DNA of 64,000 nt from Cryphonectria parasitica EP155 (GCF_011745365.1 NW_024468912.1:124001-188000); one strand, 5' to 3'; positions 36,908 through 49,790 are shown, counted from the stretch's first letter. Made by a program: numbers and translations. Notes: generated from the sequence alone by a model not told the origin.

Positions 36908-37519
36908 GCTGCGTCAATCAATGTGGAAATAATGAAGAGTGGCGGGGGAGCTTGGTGTTTCGGGGAGACCTGGAGGAGGATTGTGACGCACTTATTTATA
37001 ATTGAGTGGTGCTAGAGTGGCTGTGTGGCTAGCCAGGAATGGGGAAATCGGAATATGGCATAGCTAGTGACGATCCTACTGCATATTGCATAAGTAACAA
37101 AACGTGCTATCTCGGGTATGATGCATGGGGAGGCACATATTCAGTATGAGAAGACATAAATGGTTAGATAGCAATCCAGGTGGAGTTAAGACTGCCCCCT
37201 TGAATTCGCATTCTCTCTTCCTTTCGCCGCTTTGGATTAGATTGTGATGAACGTTGCATACTTATGCTGCACTAACCTACTAACTCGTCACTGAGTTCCG
37301 ATGAAAGCTTAGCCCCCGCTTGGAATATGTTCTCAGGCGAGGAAGTACAACGTGTTACCTTATTTAGTTCCATAGGTTTATTCAACATGGTAGAAATGGT
37401 AAAGTGACTTACAGCTGGTACGAGGCTCCTTCACCTTCACCAAGATACCAATTCCGCTTACAAAAATGGAGTTTACAGCGCAATCCCCGATAGATCCACA
37501 CATAGAGACACTACAATAC
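36908..37519. other. Intergenic, no gene seen
   Basis: An AT-rich interval upstream of the broken monooxygenase, with no coding or structural signal recognised. Confidence 0.5.
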
Positions 37520-38110
37520 TTACAATGACAGATACTGCATTCTGCCTATAAATATTCCGTGCTGAGTTAAGATGACTATCGAGGCTGTCGTGGTTTCAAC
37601 ACTTATAATGCTCATTACTTTAGGCGTAGCAAGGATCAGGACATCCGTAAAGAAGTCTGAAATGGCTAATCCGTAATCGTAACTATCAGAAACAAGGCAG
37701 TACGTCTCCAACACCACAGCCGACTGCCACATGGCTGAGACATGCCTTCTGGAAGAGAGTAGAAAGCAGAAGCCAATCATCATTGCACAATTATGATGAT
37801 GCTTGCAACGAATAGACCATAGGATCCCGACCGCTTGGTCGTGGTGAAGATGCGCAAGTAGTAAGATAGAATGCGAGCTTTGCTACAGCCTAGCCCAAAA
37901 GGCAGCATCAATAAGATAGCGACTTGCGTCTGCTCATACGTGATAGATCTGGCACAATATGGACATTGTAATCAAATACTTTCGCGGCCATGACTATCTG
38001 TGGCGTAACTAACAGTAGAGATTCTCCCTCATAATCCGCTGGAACAGCCAGAGGATAGGCGAAAGCATGTTGTAAAACAGCGTGAATCACAAGGAACTCT
38101 ATTACCACGG
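37520..38110 (-). pseudogene. Remnant of a fungal rhodopsin-like integral membrane protein
   Basis: Read on the minus strand in more than one frame, the stretch contains ARILSYYLRIFTTTKRSGSY followed by GLFVASIIII, then a Cys-containing segment and ISDFFTDVLILATPKVMSII. This order resembles the SK.SIL..YLRIF and SDxxTDxxILxxP blocks of the fungal rhodopsin-domain (Pth11-related) membrane proteins. Stops and frame changes interrupt it, and no start or complete helix set is present. It is probably a decayed gene. Confidence 0.45.
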
Positions 38111-38514
38111 CCTACATCTGATAGATAGGTCAGCGGTCACATATGCTGGCTCCTCATAGCAATCCTGTCGGGAAGTCAAGATTATCGTAGAACGAGGCGA
38201 GAACCTTTTTCGACGTCTAATTGTGGAAGAAAAACAGTCTCTTTGCACCTTCCGAGCTGGAGATCGAGTATATTTTTCACAAATATAATTTCAATTTGGG
38301 AAAAATTGATTTTCCATTTCCAAAGGATTATGAGGCAATATTTAGTAACATACATCAAAACCGAGGGCTGTCCCTATGCTTCTACGCGAGCATTGCAATT
38401 AAGCTGGAATCAAACGTTGCACCCGCTCCAGTTGGTGCTCATCCAAATCTAAAGCAGAGTAGAATCCTGCTCGTTGACTTGCCAATTCCAGAGCAGAGTG
38501 CCAGTTGAATCTAT

Positions 38515-38610
38515 GAGCCAACAGCATATTGGGACCAAATAACTTGAACCAACAGCCTGTTGGGGGCCATATGTAACTGTGAGCCAACAACATAGTGGGG
38601 GCCAAATATC
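38515..38610. repeat. Three imperfect tandem units of about 32 bp
   Basis: Three successive units begin with GA(G/A)CCAACA and contain a T(A/T)(T/G)GGG..CCA core. They lie in a gene-free AT-rich interval (38111-38805) with no other recognisable content. Confidence 0.7.
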
Positions 38611-38805
38611 CCTTGATTATTGTTTGTGTCTCTTCGTTTATTAATCCTAAAGTTGACTCTATTGAAAGATCTCCCAGAGTCTTAGTGTCATGCGACTCCC
38701 AGAGGTTGGATGCTTCCATAGTCCATGTACCTCGTTACAGGCTAGCTAATTAGCGGCACCTGGTTGAAGACCTGAATTCTAACACCAAGTACGAAATGAC
38801 AAGTC

Positions 38806-40059
38806 CTAGTCATCTACTGATCCGGAGAATGCATCCGCAATCTCGGTCAAGTTTTTTCCATGTGCAAGAAGCAGACCTAGCAAAATTCTTGACTTTTGCG
38901 GGTTCAGGTATCCACTAGCAATGTGGCTTGCTGTCGTGCTGCTAATGTCACTCAGAGGGACCTCTCCACTGGCGGTCCGGAAGCTTTGGACCACTGGAAT
39001 CTCGAATCTGTTTAAAACATCCTCGATGGCATAATTGAAGCTGGTGCTCACACCACCGGCTCCCGCTCCAGCAATCTAGAAGAAGGTCAGCGTGTATTCA
39101 AGGTTAAGAAGATCAGTTTGTTGCTCACTACAATGCCTTTAGCGCCGGCCTCAATAGCGTTGTAGAGAGTATCATTGTGCATGTCCTCGTAGAAAAAGAG
39201 GATGTCGACTCTTGGAATCGAAGTAACATTGCTGATATCGTATGCCGCCTTGCCTGTCGGCTTCATTGGCGGATAGTAGAAGTAAGGTTTATCCGAGATC
39301 AGTTCGCCCAGATAACCCATCTCGACGGATTTGAAGGTATCGAGAGTGTTGGCGTTCATTTTGGTCATATAGTAGGCCGATGCTATTCTGTCATTCATTA
39401 CTAGCATGGTGCCTCTGTCCTTAGCACTTGGGTCAGCTGCCACTGTGACAGATTCCAACAGGTTGAAAGGGCCATCAGCGGAGACAGCGGTAGCGGGTCG
39501 CATAGCACCGACCATGATGACCGGCTTGCCGCAGTTCACAGTGGCGTCCACGAAGAATGCACTCTCCTCCATTGTGTCAGTGCCATGGGTGATAACAGCG
39601 CCACTCATGGTCGGGTCTTCGCAAACGTATTTGTGGATCATTTTCGAAAGACTGAGAAGGATGGTCGAAGTTATATCCTCGCTGCCGACATTCGCGACCT
39701 GCACGCCCGCCACATTGGCGACATCGAGTACTGCAGGAACAGCGTCGATTAAGTTCAACACGGTCACACTACCCTCCGAGTAGCCAGTTGTGGCTGTGGT
39801 ATCACCACTAGAACCCGCAATTGTTCCACCTGCATGTATGTTAGATTATTCCTCGGATATACTTGTAGATGTATCTCTCACCCGTGGCAAAGATGGTCAC
39901 ATTGGGGAGGCTCATATTCATCTGAGTGAAGTTGAGGCCATTTTGATTGGTGAAGACGAAGGTCTCATTTGTGCTGCTACTCGTCACCCGAGGATGCAGC
40001 ACGGGCGAGGTGTATGCAATTCCTGCAAAAGCCGACAAAGCAAAGAGAATCGTAGCCAT
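38806..40059 (-). CDS. Secreted type II L-asparaginase
   Basis: Exons 40059-39882, 39829-39129 and 39075-38806 encode 382 residues. The product hydrolyses L-asparagine to aspartate and ammonia. The N-terminus MATILFALSAFAGIAYTSP is a signal peptide. The nucleophile motif ATGGTIAGSSG is reconstituted across intron 1, and the second catalytic motif HGTDTMEESAFF is intact, as are GAMRPATAVSADGPFNL and the C-terminal GIVIAGAGAGGVS block across intron 2. Several N-glycosylation sequons in the first 60 residues agree with secretion. The second intron is 53 nt (39076-39128). Nothing suggests a link to the polyketide cluster; a role in nitrogen acquisition is likely. Confidence 0.93.
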
Positions 40060-41556
40060 GATAACTAGCAATTATAGTATTAAGCATAGAAACAATCGAT
40101 GAAAATCACCTATAGGGAGTCAGTGAGAACAAACAAGAGGGAGAATTCTAAATGAACAGTGATTCGATTCTCCGTCTTTGCTGCATTATATATGTCTGCC
40201 ATGCTGAGCACTCGGTGGGTGTTCCGTTTGTCTATGCTTCGCTTAAGCTCTGGTCTACCCTAGACAATTTTGGCCCCATGGCGGTAAATCGGGGGGCCGC
40301 CGGTACGGTGTTTCCTTATCTCTACCGCAGCGCCCGCTAATGCTCTAACGCATTGGGTGAGAGACTGGCGACGTTTTTTGAGTATCCTAAAATTCGCGCA
40401 TAACTAGGCTATACTATGACTTTATCTCTCTAACCATGCCGATATCGGGGTTCTTTATCTCGTTCCGGCGCCATTGCCCGAGCCGGGGCGGCAGCTATGC
40501 CGGCCCTGCCGAGCATTGCGCGGGAGAGTTGTTTGTATTATTCTAGCCCTGCTGTTCTGGGTGATCTACTTCCCGACACGCACGTGAAATAAGTAGCAAA
40601 TATGTCTCTTGGTGCTATAATATCGGGTTGATCACCTGGAACAGACTCTATACTTAAGCAGCGTGCTCGAGTGTCAGGACAATAATGTCAGTCTTTCCAA
40701 CACAGTCGAGTCAATCAACAGTATTCTGTGCTTCATTATATCCAAACGAGCTCAAGCAGCTGGCTAGAGATGTCCTTAAGGCGGGGTAGTTCATAAGGTG
40801 GTGCTTTGATTTAGCTTAGGAGAGAAAAAACAGGAGAATTATTTAGCTTCAACAGAACGCTAAATGTACTACCCTAATAAGCACTTATGATAGATAATAT
40901 TACTAAGCAGTTCATTATGTTTGATAAAATACTGTCTTCAATTGTAGCTATAAAGCAGAAGCTCAAGTTTCGGACTTATTGTATACTATAAACCCTAGAT
41001 TCTACCGATGTGATATTGTGATTCTCTGAGCTGAAAGAACATTATTGAATGCTGATACAGGGTCCCCCATCATACCGCATATGGCTTCAAACTCTACTCC
41101 TTCAACAGCATCCGCTTGAGGTAGTTCTGGTACCAGAATTGCTGCGAAAGCGGTCAGTCCTCCAAGGATCGCCTCTCAGTCAAAACCATTATCAGTCTTA
41201 TCTGATATAACACCGATATCGAGGTGCAGGTGGTTTCCGTAAGGGTCATCGCTAGTGCCAGCAACAGGAGCATTGCACATGTGTGCGCTATAGTGACAGA
41301 CCACGGACTTCCGCGGGTGTCCTCGCAGCGTTCGTTGGGGTATGGGTTTATTCCTCAACTAGCCCGTCACGCTTCCAGAAGATGATATCATCATCACGGC
41401 CAACTTTGCGCCGGAGGCGCCTGGTCGGGATAAGGCCCGAGCCACGACCGGAACCTGTCTCGTCGGCATCAGCCCTGTACATCTCGTTGCTACTTTCAAG
41501 CCGCCACTGTCGCCATTGTCCGCGTTTCCGATGTCGATCGTGCCGACATTGGCCAC
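40060..41556. other. Gene-free AT-rich interval
   Basis: No supportable gene. Some short GC-rich patches (around 40.45-40.55 kb) are embedded in AT-rich sequence. No repeat unit or RNA was recognised. Confidence 0.45.
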
Positions 41557-41952
41557 TCAAGCAACAATAGTGGACGTCGCCGCAACCGTCGTGGGTGTGC
41601 AGTCGGACACCGTGATACAAGTCTCTTGGCTTCCAAAGATGCCGCCAACCATCTTGCAGGCAATGCAACTGGAGATCCAGGTCGATATGTCGGTTTTAGC
41701 ACCTGCTTGAGCGCTGGTACCGGGCACGCTGGAGTATGCACAGCAATCGCAGCAGCCTTCATCCGCATCCGTACCGGGGGATAAGCCTGCCACTATATAC
41801 TTAATAGATGACGGTGAAGTAATCATACTTGTTGCCTCTGCGGTGATGTGTAAGGTCGATGGCACAGACATTTTGGCTGGTGGGGCTGTTATTGCACCTG
41901 AACACTCACTAATACCAGCGCTGCGCTTCATATTGTTGCAGGATGGTGCCAC
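41557..41952 (-). pseudogene. Possible remnant or short hypothetical Cys/Thr-rich secreted-type ORF
   Basis: An open frame rich in Ser, Thr and Cys (GCCDCCAYSS, SSCIACKMVGG, QETCITVSDC) ends in a TTVAATSTIVA tail at a TGA. The composition is like fungal cell-wall or secreted proteins. No signal peptide or intact start was found. The same frame stays open for about 65 further codons beyond the TGA with similar composition, so a mutated stop in a larger decayed gene is possible. I do not recognise a family. Confidence 0.25.
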
Positions 41953-43158
41953 AAAATCTTTGAACCGGGTAGCTTAGTTACTAGTGAAGCACTGGTTTGA
42001 GATCCAGGCAATTCGAGTACCAAGCCAGTGCTGTGAAGGGTACTGGTGGAAGAAAGATAAGGATTTTCTTTTTTCCCCGGGACACCCAAAGGGTGAACCT
42101 TGGGCGTGCGTGTTGCCACTACACGGTAAACCCAGGCATATGAAGGCAGTGTTGCTCAACTGATCGACTTGATCACTAGAGTCTTTAGGGCAGTTACTTT
42201 TCTTTGGGCATTCTTTTTGTTCATTTGTTTGAATAAGTACTTTCACTCTCTCCTTCTCTCTTCTGCTCTCTCCCTCATTCTCATTTTTTTCATTGTTTTC
42301 CAACAGGCTTGGCTTTGTTTTTGAATCAACATATACTCATAAATTGTCCAATAAATAATGCAGTTATGAACTCGCTGTGATAACTTACACGCTATGTCAT
42401 TCATTTAGCATTTTTGCTCTCTTCCTCCCCACTATAAGGGAGATTTCTTTCTTTCTCTTCCTTCTTTGAAGATACAAAAGTCCCTTGACTCAGCTCCACT
42501 CGAATGGACATGCACTATCCTGCAAGGGCTAAGGTAGCAAAATGGAGCTTTGTTTGATCCTTTTGTCAGCTTTGCTAGTTTAAAATTATCACATACTCCT
42601 TCCATTAGGAAGTTGTGGGGCCGCACACAGGCCAACGAACGCACCTCGTTGGTGCATCCACTCGCTTAGATGAACATTGCTAGTTTTGCTCCATACAACA
42701 ATCATCAATTGAAGTCCGTTGCCTGACCGTTTTGTCCCCATTTGTCTGACTCGTTTCTCTGAGGGTAGCGATCCTACCTTCAAAGCATAGTTAGTAGTAC
42801 TGACTACAGACATGGGAGCCCTGCTGAGGTATCTGCCCCTGGTGCATGCCTGGCTGGACGAAAATATACCATAGTATGCACCCTAGTACATGGCAGAGTT
42901 GCTGGCCCCCTTGTTGCAGTAGCACAGATCCTTTCAGGGCGTGCCGGGGTAGTCCTCCGTACCAGTAGAACCCTCTACCTTTGGACAGGGTTTCCCAAAG
43001 TCTGTTGCAGCTCTAGAGTTGCGTTCCCTTTCCTTCATCCTCTCTCCAACATGTTCTCCCGACACCACCAACCTCTGCAGTCATCGCAAGCTGCATCAAC
43101 TCAGTACTACTCTGGTAGCTCTCTCACGCCAGCGTTTACCTCGTTGTAATACACTCGC
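41953..43158. other. Intergenic region upstream of the P450, no gene seen
   Basis: Only short unconvincing ORFs. The last 200 bp are CT-rich, like a fungal core promoter. Confidence 0.5.
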
Positions 43159-44982
43159 ATGGCTATTCTCTCAGCAATCTTGAGTGGCGTCCTGTTGCTC
43201 ATACTCGGCACAGTCCTGCATTCAGGATTTTGTCTATTTCAAAACTACTGGGCAGCCCGCAAAATCGGCGTCCCGGTCCGCATCATCCTTATCGACCACG
43301 TCAATCCGTTATGGCTGGTCTGCGACCGCGCTGTCTTGTCAGTAGTCCGGCGCCTCCCTTTCGGACTCGGCAACAACAGCTTCACTCGATACAACTATCG
43401 CGGCTGGGAAGTTCCTGATAGGTATTATACGCATCGTGAGCTTGGTGATGCGTATATCCTGGTGTCCCCAAAGAATGTATGGCTATACGTGGCCGATCCC
43501 GATACTGTTCAAGATATCTGGCGGAGAGACAAGGACTTCCCTCGTGACACCTCTGTAACAGGTCAGTATTCATATGCTCCAAAACGTCCTGAAGCATTAT
43601 AGAGCTAACGAAACAAAAGAAATGCTTGATATTTTCGGCCCTAGTATATCAACAGTAAGAATCTTCTTGGAATCTTGTCTACCTGTTTTACGATACTCTA
43701 CAAGTGCTTAGCAGAGCTAACGATAGATTCGTAGGCACAAGGAGATCAGTGGCTGAAACACCGCAGGATCACCGCTTCCTCGTTCAACGACCAAAATAAT
43801 AGCATCGTATGGTCTGAAGCTGTGAGGGTAGCACATGATATGCTCCATTACTGGACCGCAAAGGATTCTATCGAAACAGCTGCCGATGACCTCCGCACAT
43901 TGTCACTCCATATCATGTCACGAGCTGGTTTCGGCCAGTCTTTCAAGTTTCAAGGCCATGACGAGAAACAAAACGCTGCCTTGAACGAGGCTTCCATGGA
44001 TTTCAAGGAATCTCTGAAGATGATCCTTGAAAACTGCGTCCTCATTTTCGCTTTGGGTAGAAAGACGCTTGCTAAACCCTGGCTGCCACGGAAGCTACGC
44101 TTGCTTAACGAAGCATGCAATTCCTTCCAAAAGCACATGACGCAAGTTTACGAGGAGGAGAAACGCGCTTTCATCGAGCACAGATCCGCCGACCGCAATT
44201 TACTCACTCAGCTCGTCCGCGCATCGCAGGACGAAGCGATCAAATCCTCCCTTGGTGGCCTTACCGAAAGCGAGATCTACGGCGATATGTTCAGTTTCAA
44301 CTTTGCGGGCCACGATACTACTGCTCACACTTTCACCTTCGCCATCTATTTTCTAGCCGCAAATCCGGCTGTGCAAGATTGGATATCTGAAGAAATTCAA
44401 TATGTTCTTGATGGTCGTCAGCCGGAAGATTCATCCTACTCGGACTTTCCTCGTTTGAAGCGTTGTCTGGCGGTTATGTACGAAACGCTCCGCTTGTATA
44501 CGCCAGTGCCTACAGGCAAAATCGTGAACGGACAAGCGCCCCAGTCTCTTACAATTGGCAACAAGGAGTATCTTCTACCGGCGAAGACGATGGTTGTGCC
44601 GAGTTACGCGTCTTTGCAAACCGATCCGAAGTACTGGGGCCAGGATTCGCTGCAGTGGCGGCCTTCGCGGTTCGTCAAGTCGTCCGAGTCATCTGAGCTG
44701 GACGACGAACAGTTCATCACCCCTGGGCGCGGTACGTTTCTCGCGTGGTCTGGAGGCCCACGTGACTGCGTAGGGAGAAAGTTTTCCCATGTTGAATTTG
44801 TGTCTGTCATGGCTTCGTTATTTCGGGATTGGCGGGTGTATCCGGTGATGAAGGATGGCGAAGAGACTCCGGAGCAGGCGCATACAAGGATTCTGCGACA
44901 GATTGAAGTGGACTCGGCACCCGTCCTCCTTTTGCAGATGCTGCATCCTGAACGCTCACCACTGGTCTGGAAACGGCGATAG
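43159..44982 (+). CDS. Cytochrome P450 monooxygenase
   Basis: Exons 43159-43561, 43620-43654 (35 nt) and 43735-44982 encode 561 residues. An N-terminal hydrophobic helix (AILSAILSGVLLLILGTVL) anchors the protein in the ER membrane. The I-helix oxygen-activation motif is FNFAGHDTTAHT, the K-helix ExxR is ETLR, and the heme-binding loop is WSGGPRDCVGRKFS with Cys491 as thiolate ligand. All hallmarks are intact and the length is typical. The substrate is unknown. It stands 10 kb from the HR-PKS with decayed genes between, so membership in the PKS cluster is doubtful. Confidence 0.92.
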
Positions 44983-47741
44983 TGGGGTTGAACGAAATGA
45001 GAGTCCACGCTCATGTGCAATGGAGGCTTAGGTTTACACTATTGCTTTCATACAATGTCAGTGTTGCAGTCAGGAGTGAGTGGTAAATGAGAATTTGGCC
45101 TGTTGAATGTAGCTAGATGATGCAAGTACAAAGCTCCACAGCAGGCAGGTTGGGAACTTCAACATCGTAGACATTGTGAGGTCATTACCGAAGCGCATAC
45201 AATCTTTACTCGGGCAACCTGATCAATAAACAATCGATAACGTAGCAAAGGATAAGGTGTCTATACTTTATTATAGTAGATACCTAAGCGCATTGCAAGT
45301 CTAAAACGGTATTCGATCTAATGCAACATTGAGGATATCCGCATCTTCAAATACCCCTTGATAGATCGTAGGAGATACTTGAAGGATATACGAATCAACC
45401 CGTGAACGAAGCATGTGTAATTAGGCACCCACTCTACGGAGGGAAGACACATGGTCAACTGACTCATCTGAAAAGGAGAAACTTTTTTTTTAAATTTTTC
45501 AATCCCATTTGCAGTTGCCACTGCAATGCTTGCTCTTGTTCTTTTGCTCTGTTTCCGCTGAAGGTGGGGCAATACCGGAAAATGAAGAACGAAACAACAA
45601 CATTTGCGAAGTCAGAATGGCCCGCGTTGCACGTCCAAATAACGTAGGGGCCTAGTGAGTCGCGACCTTGGTCGGCACAGAAACGGCGTTGTGTACATGC
45701 GCAATGTAATTTTTGAAGAATACCTGGATATTTGGACGAAATTAATCGTGCTCCGAAGGTGTGACCTTCTTTCCTTTCTGAAATCCTTGCAACACTGTCT
45801 TTGGCGTGAGGTAGACCAATTGTGTATTCATCTTGCGAAACTTTGCGCCACATGTTCAGTATAGGCTTCACAACCTTAAGTCTCCCGCCCCCCCGCGCCG
45901 GGGGGGCGGCTACCATCATAGTCATTAATGTAGACAGTCAACAGAGCTGAAGTCGAAGCCGTAAACAAGTTCTGAATTCGCAGATCTTCTAGAACTGGAG
46001 TTACTGAAGGAAACATCACAGAGCCCCGCTAAGGACAAGAATTGCCCTAGATACGTTCTGATTGTAGGTTGAGAAATAGCAATTAACATCGCCTTTACCA
46101 GAATCAAATCTTTGTATAATGACTATCAGTCGAACCAGTGCAGTATTCTATGTACATGGTGCCAGAGCAGAGCATTCGTCAGGCTGTGAAATTATTCCCA
46201 CAGTCTCTGGGCTATCCCTAATCTACTCAGGTAAGACCCCCTCTTTGTCTCAGAGCCAGATTATTCGAAATGCTGCCTTGGCCCTATGTTGACTAATAAG
46301 CTACTTGTTCGGCCATATAAGAACCGAAACGAGATGCAATGAACTTTTTTCGTCTCCCGATGAGGTTAATCAATACTTTAGTACTTACTCTTTTGAGTTG
46401 AAAAGTGCGTATTCGGGCAAGTCATGTTTGTAGTAATACTGTGACTTCGGGCTTCGAGCGTTGCAGTTTGAGCGTCAACTGCAGGCTGCCATACACATCA
46501 GAAACATGTACCATGGCACTCATGGCATATTTTCTTCGTTTCAATCGGCCCACATGCAGGGCGCAGAGGCCTGGCTAGCGTCTGTCTTCGGCGACATGCA
46601 GTCATGGGTGGCGGCTTCGCTACCATCTGCGCTTATCATGGTCGCTTCCTTTAAGCCCACCACCCGCACCCTGAGGATCTCCGTCTGTCTCTGAGGGCAC
46701 ATCCACCACCCCCCCCCCCCTTTCAAACCCCTTTGGCTTATAAACCTAAATTCAAGTGCGCCAAGGGGAAGATTCAAGGAGAGAAAACTATGATCACGCT
46801 TAGATACTACTGATCACTCAGTAGCTGTGTCTCAAAGGGGATCGTAAGCGAAGAATCAACAGGACCCGGCCTCTCGCCACCCGGGCAGTATATACTAGCC
46901 AAGTTGAATTATGATTTCTTCTCCAATGTTTACGTAATTTTTTTTTTTTTTTCAACAAAGAAGAAGAGAACCCTATCACAGACAGGTCTCGTTCACATCC
47001 TAGTATGCATTCGCGGAGTTGACATATTCTTTTATATCAAGGTCTGATTTCAGCCTGGATCCTTTGTGGTACGTCATGTACTTTCGAGACGGGGGAAGTG
47101 ATGAAATCGTATACCGAGGGGTTTTTATAAGCTCTAGTGATTCAGAATTCAGAAAAAGGTTTATTTAAAGTTTTTCCTTAATGCTGTTGTTGTTATCATA
47201 TACCCTTCACGTACTCCAGGGACTTCGAATTATTACTGCAGTGATTGTTCCAGTCTCTCCTTTGTCAGCTCCCCGCCCGGCCCCGACTTCCCCGTCTCAT
47301 AATAAACTCGACCTACCCCTCAGTGTCCACGTGGACCGCACTATCCTGGCTGTAGCGATAGACAGGTAAGTCTCGACTCTACATCTAAGGAGAAACGTAT
47401 GAGCTGAGCACGTGGAAGTGGCTGAATGAGTGTTGAGATTGAATCTATCTAATACAAAAGGAAGATCTTCTAAGTAACTAAACCAGGCTCTGAGATGGTT
47501 TATGAGGAGACCAAAACAGAGGGTTAGGGTTAAATATGCCCCATTTTTCACAACATCCTACGGTTCTATGGCAAGTCTTTGCTTTTGTCACATTGCAAAT
47601 TTATCCAGGCAGAGTCTGTCACAGTGACATCAAAATCATCCTTTGTCCAAATCTTTGTACATCACAATTCATTTCCACATCACCCCCCGCCCCCATAGCT
47701 CCCTCACAAAAGAGAAAAAGGGTCACAATTTTCGATAGACG
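44983..47741. other. 2.8 kb gene-free interval
   Basis: No credible gene. It contains a GC-rich inverted repeat (45885-45909), a C13-type run near 46711-46722 and a T-run near 46939. Short ORFs show no family resemblance. Confidence 0.5.
45885..45909. repeat. Perfect GC-only inverted repeat, 10-bp stem and 5-nt loop
   Basis: CCG-C7 and G7-CGG arms flank GCGCC. The arms are perfectly complementary and the surrounding sequence is AT-rich. No gene end lies close by. Confidence 0.85.
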
Positions 47742-49010
47742 ATGGATCAACTCAGTGGGCAAGTTCGTGGAGTGACTTCCCATCACAAACCAGAAGGCGA
47801 TACGGTAAAGGAGTCATCCACCTCTCTCACGATAACGTGCCACTGTGGAGCGCATCGACAAAGTCTTCAATTACGTCTGATAGAGTCAGAAGGCGGTATG
47901 AAGCCAGTCATCGAGTTTTGCGACTGTGAATCCTGCCGCCACATCTCAGGCACTCTGGTTGTCTCGTATCTCACCGTCCTCCGACCACGCATCACTGATG
48001 GGCTCCGATGTTTTGACTGTGTTTGTGCCAATGGACCCGAGGCGTCTCGGCGATGGTTCTGTGCGATTTGTGGCTGTCACCTCTTCAAGCAGACATATAA
48101 GACCTTTGGTACTTCCGAGAGCACAACCGACCGCATTCACCAAGCATTCGAGGGGAATGAGTGTCAATGGTCGGTCGCTACAGGAAGCATCATTGACTCA
48201 CCACCAGAATCTCAGGTTATTTCGGCGACGCCGACCAGATCTTACGCCAATGATGGCGGGCTCCTCAAGTATTTATTCCCTGGGCCGTTCGGGAACGCAA
48301 TCTCAGCAACTACTCCTATACAACCGAGTGACTTGCAAGGTCATTGTGCTTGTGGTCAACTGCAGCTCAGAGTCTGCCAGGCAAGTCAATCTGACCTTGA
48401 AGGAGATCGAGCCCCGTGGTCGCCATATGCAGACCTGCTTGAGCCCTTTGCAAGAACTCCGAATTCCGTTCTGGCGAATCCAGACAACGAAAAGTGGTGG
48501 ATACGGACAGCATCTGGTCGATTTAGATACCTTGCTGGCACCTGCGCATGTCGGTCATGCAGACTAATAACTGGCTTCGAGATCCAGACCTGGGCCTTCA
48601 TCCCGCGCAAGAACATCTTCATTTGTCTAAATCTGCCAACAGGTCAAGAGTGGCATGAACTTGACGCCAACCAACTCGGCGGTGGAATAGGCTCAGGTGT
48701 CAGTCTTGTTTCTCAATACGAGTCTTCGCGTGATGTCTTCCGTCATTTCTGCTCTCGTTGCGGAGCTACAGCATTCTGGAGAAACCTGGAGCGTCCCGAT
48801 CTCATCGATGTAAGCGCTGGTTTGTTCGATCCCAAAGGCGGCGGGGCACTAGCCGAAACACATTTGGAATGGTGGAGAAAAAGAGTGAGCTTTATTGAGG
48901 ACAGCAAGAACGGCCGAGATGGTTGGATAGCCCGTTGGGCGCAAACTATTACTACCAATCTTCAGGAAGGCCTTGGAAAGGAACACGAGTCTCTAATGTC
49001 TTTGGAGTAA
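47742..49010 (+). CDS. Protein with two GFA-like (CENP-V/GFA) zinc-binding domains
   Basis: A single-exon protein of 422 residues with two copies of the GFA (glutathione-dependent formaldehyde-activating enzyme-like) zinc fold. First copy: TCHCGAHRQS, FCDCESCRHIS and FCAICGCHLF. Second copy: GHCACGQLQL, GTCACRSCRL and FCSRCGATAFW. The Cys spacings CxCG, CxxC and CxxCG are those of the family. There is no signal peptide or membrane helix. Despite the family name, most fungal members have no demonstrated reaction. The tandem arrangement and lack of introns are common in ascomycetes. It is flanked by gene remnants and shows no link to the PKS cluster. Confidence 0.85.
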   Translation: MDQLSGQVRGVTSHHKPEGDTVKESSTSLTITCHCGAHRQSLQLRLIESEGGMKPVIEFCDCESCRHISGTLVVSYLTVLRPRITDGLRCFDCVCANGPEASRRWFCAICGCHLFKQTYKTFGTSESTTDRIHQAFEGNECQWSVATGSIIDSPPESQVISATPTRSYANDGGLLKYLFPGPFGNAISATTPIQPSDLQGHCACGQLQLRVCQASQSDLEGDRAPWSPYADLLEPFARTPNSVLANPDNEKWWIRTASGRFRYLAGTCACRSCRLITGFEIQTWAFIPRKNIFICLNLPTGQEWHELDANQLGGGIGSGVSLVSQYESSRDVFRHFCSRCGATAFWRNLERPDLIDVSAGLFDPKGGGALAETHLEWWRKRVSFIEDSKNGRDGWIARWAQTITTNLQEGLGKEHESLMSLE

Positions 49011-49439
49011 GCGCGAACATTGAATAAAACAATCTTCGTTTACAGCAACCCTGAAATTAGGACGCAAAGTCGTTGAAAAGTTCACGATTGATAGCGCACT
49101 AAAGGGGGAATAGCTGATGGAATAATCGTGTGATGGGAGGGAAAACTCAGTTCGTTGAGCATACAAGTGGAAAGATTTAGGTTGGGGACTGTTGGACAAA
49201 TGATGATTTATTTAGCGACAGCGAAAGAATACGACGTCGGAATAGGATTTGTAACCGCCGCTGTGTATGGATCTGACAACTCGTCGAAGCCGGCGTGGCG
49301 AAGGGGGGGGGGGGGGAATCCAATGGGTATCCTGGCGGAACAACATCAATGTAGGAGAAGACTCTCTTACTAACGAACCCCACCTCATTATGTGCAGACT
49401 GACAAACTTGAACAGGGTGGACGACTCTAATCGATTGGA

Positions 49440-49690
49440 ACGGTGCGGCTGATGATGACACGGTTCGCAACGTGTCGATTTCCACGACGGCGAAGTGGAA
49501 GGAGCTGGGTGAAAAACGCGGGCTATATCTTGACTACTTCGACACGAAGGACGCATCAAGAGACCAAGACCCTCTGGCCACGTATGGTGCCGAAAACATT
49601 GCAAAGCTTAAGAATATTGCGGACAAATACGACTCTGACCAAGTCTTCCAAAAGCTTCAGAATGATGGATTCTTGTTTCGAAAACTTTAG
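49440..49690 (+). pseudogene. Orphan C-terminus of a berberine-bridge-type FAD-linked oxidase
   Basis: In frame the stretch reads LIDWNGAADDDTVRN, then KERG-like EKRGLYLDYFD, ATYGAENIAKLKNIADKYD and VFQKLQNDGFLF before the stop. This is the typical C-terminal end of secreted FAD_binding_4/BBE oxidases. The FAD-binding domain and most of the substrate domain are missing upstream, where a G12 run and non-matching sequence occur. It is probably a truncated relic of a gene once several times longer. Confidence 0.65.
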
Positions 49691-49790
49691 CTAGAACGAA
49701 AACGCCGAGTCCGGACAGGTTATAGAACTAAAGTCCTCCCAGCAATGTCACAACCGGCATTGCAGTAGATTTGAGGCCCTCGAGAGTATC

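Noticed and set aside
46461..46694. Short ORFs in the 45-47.7 kb interval
   Set aside because: They have no domain resemblance, no splice-supported extension and end in homopolymer runs.
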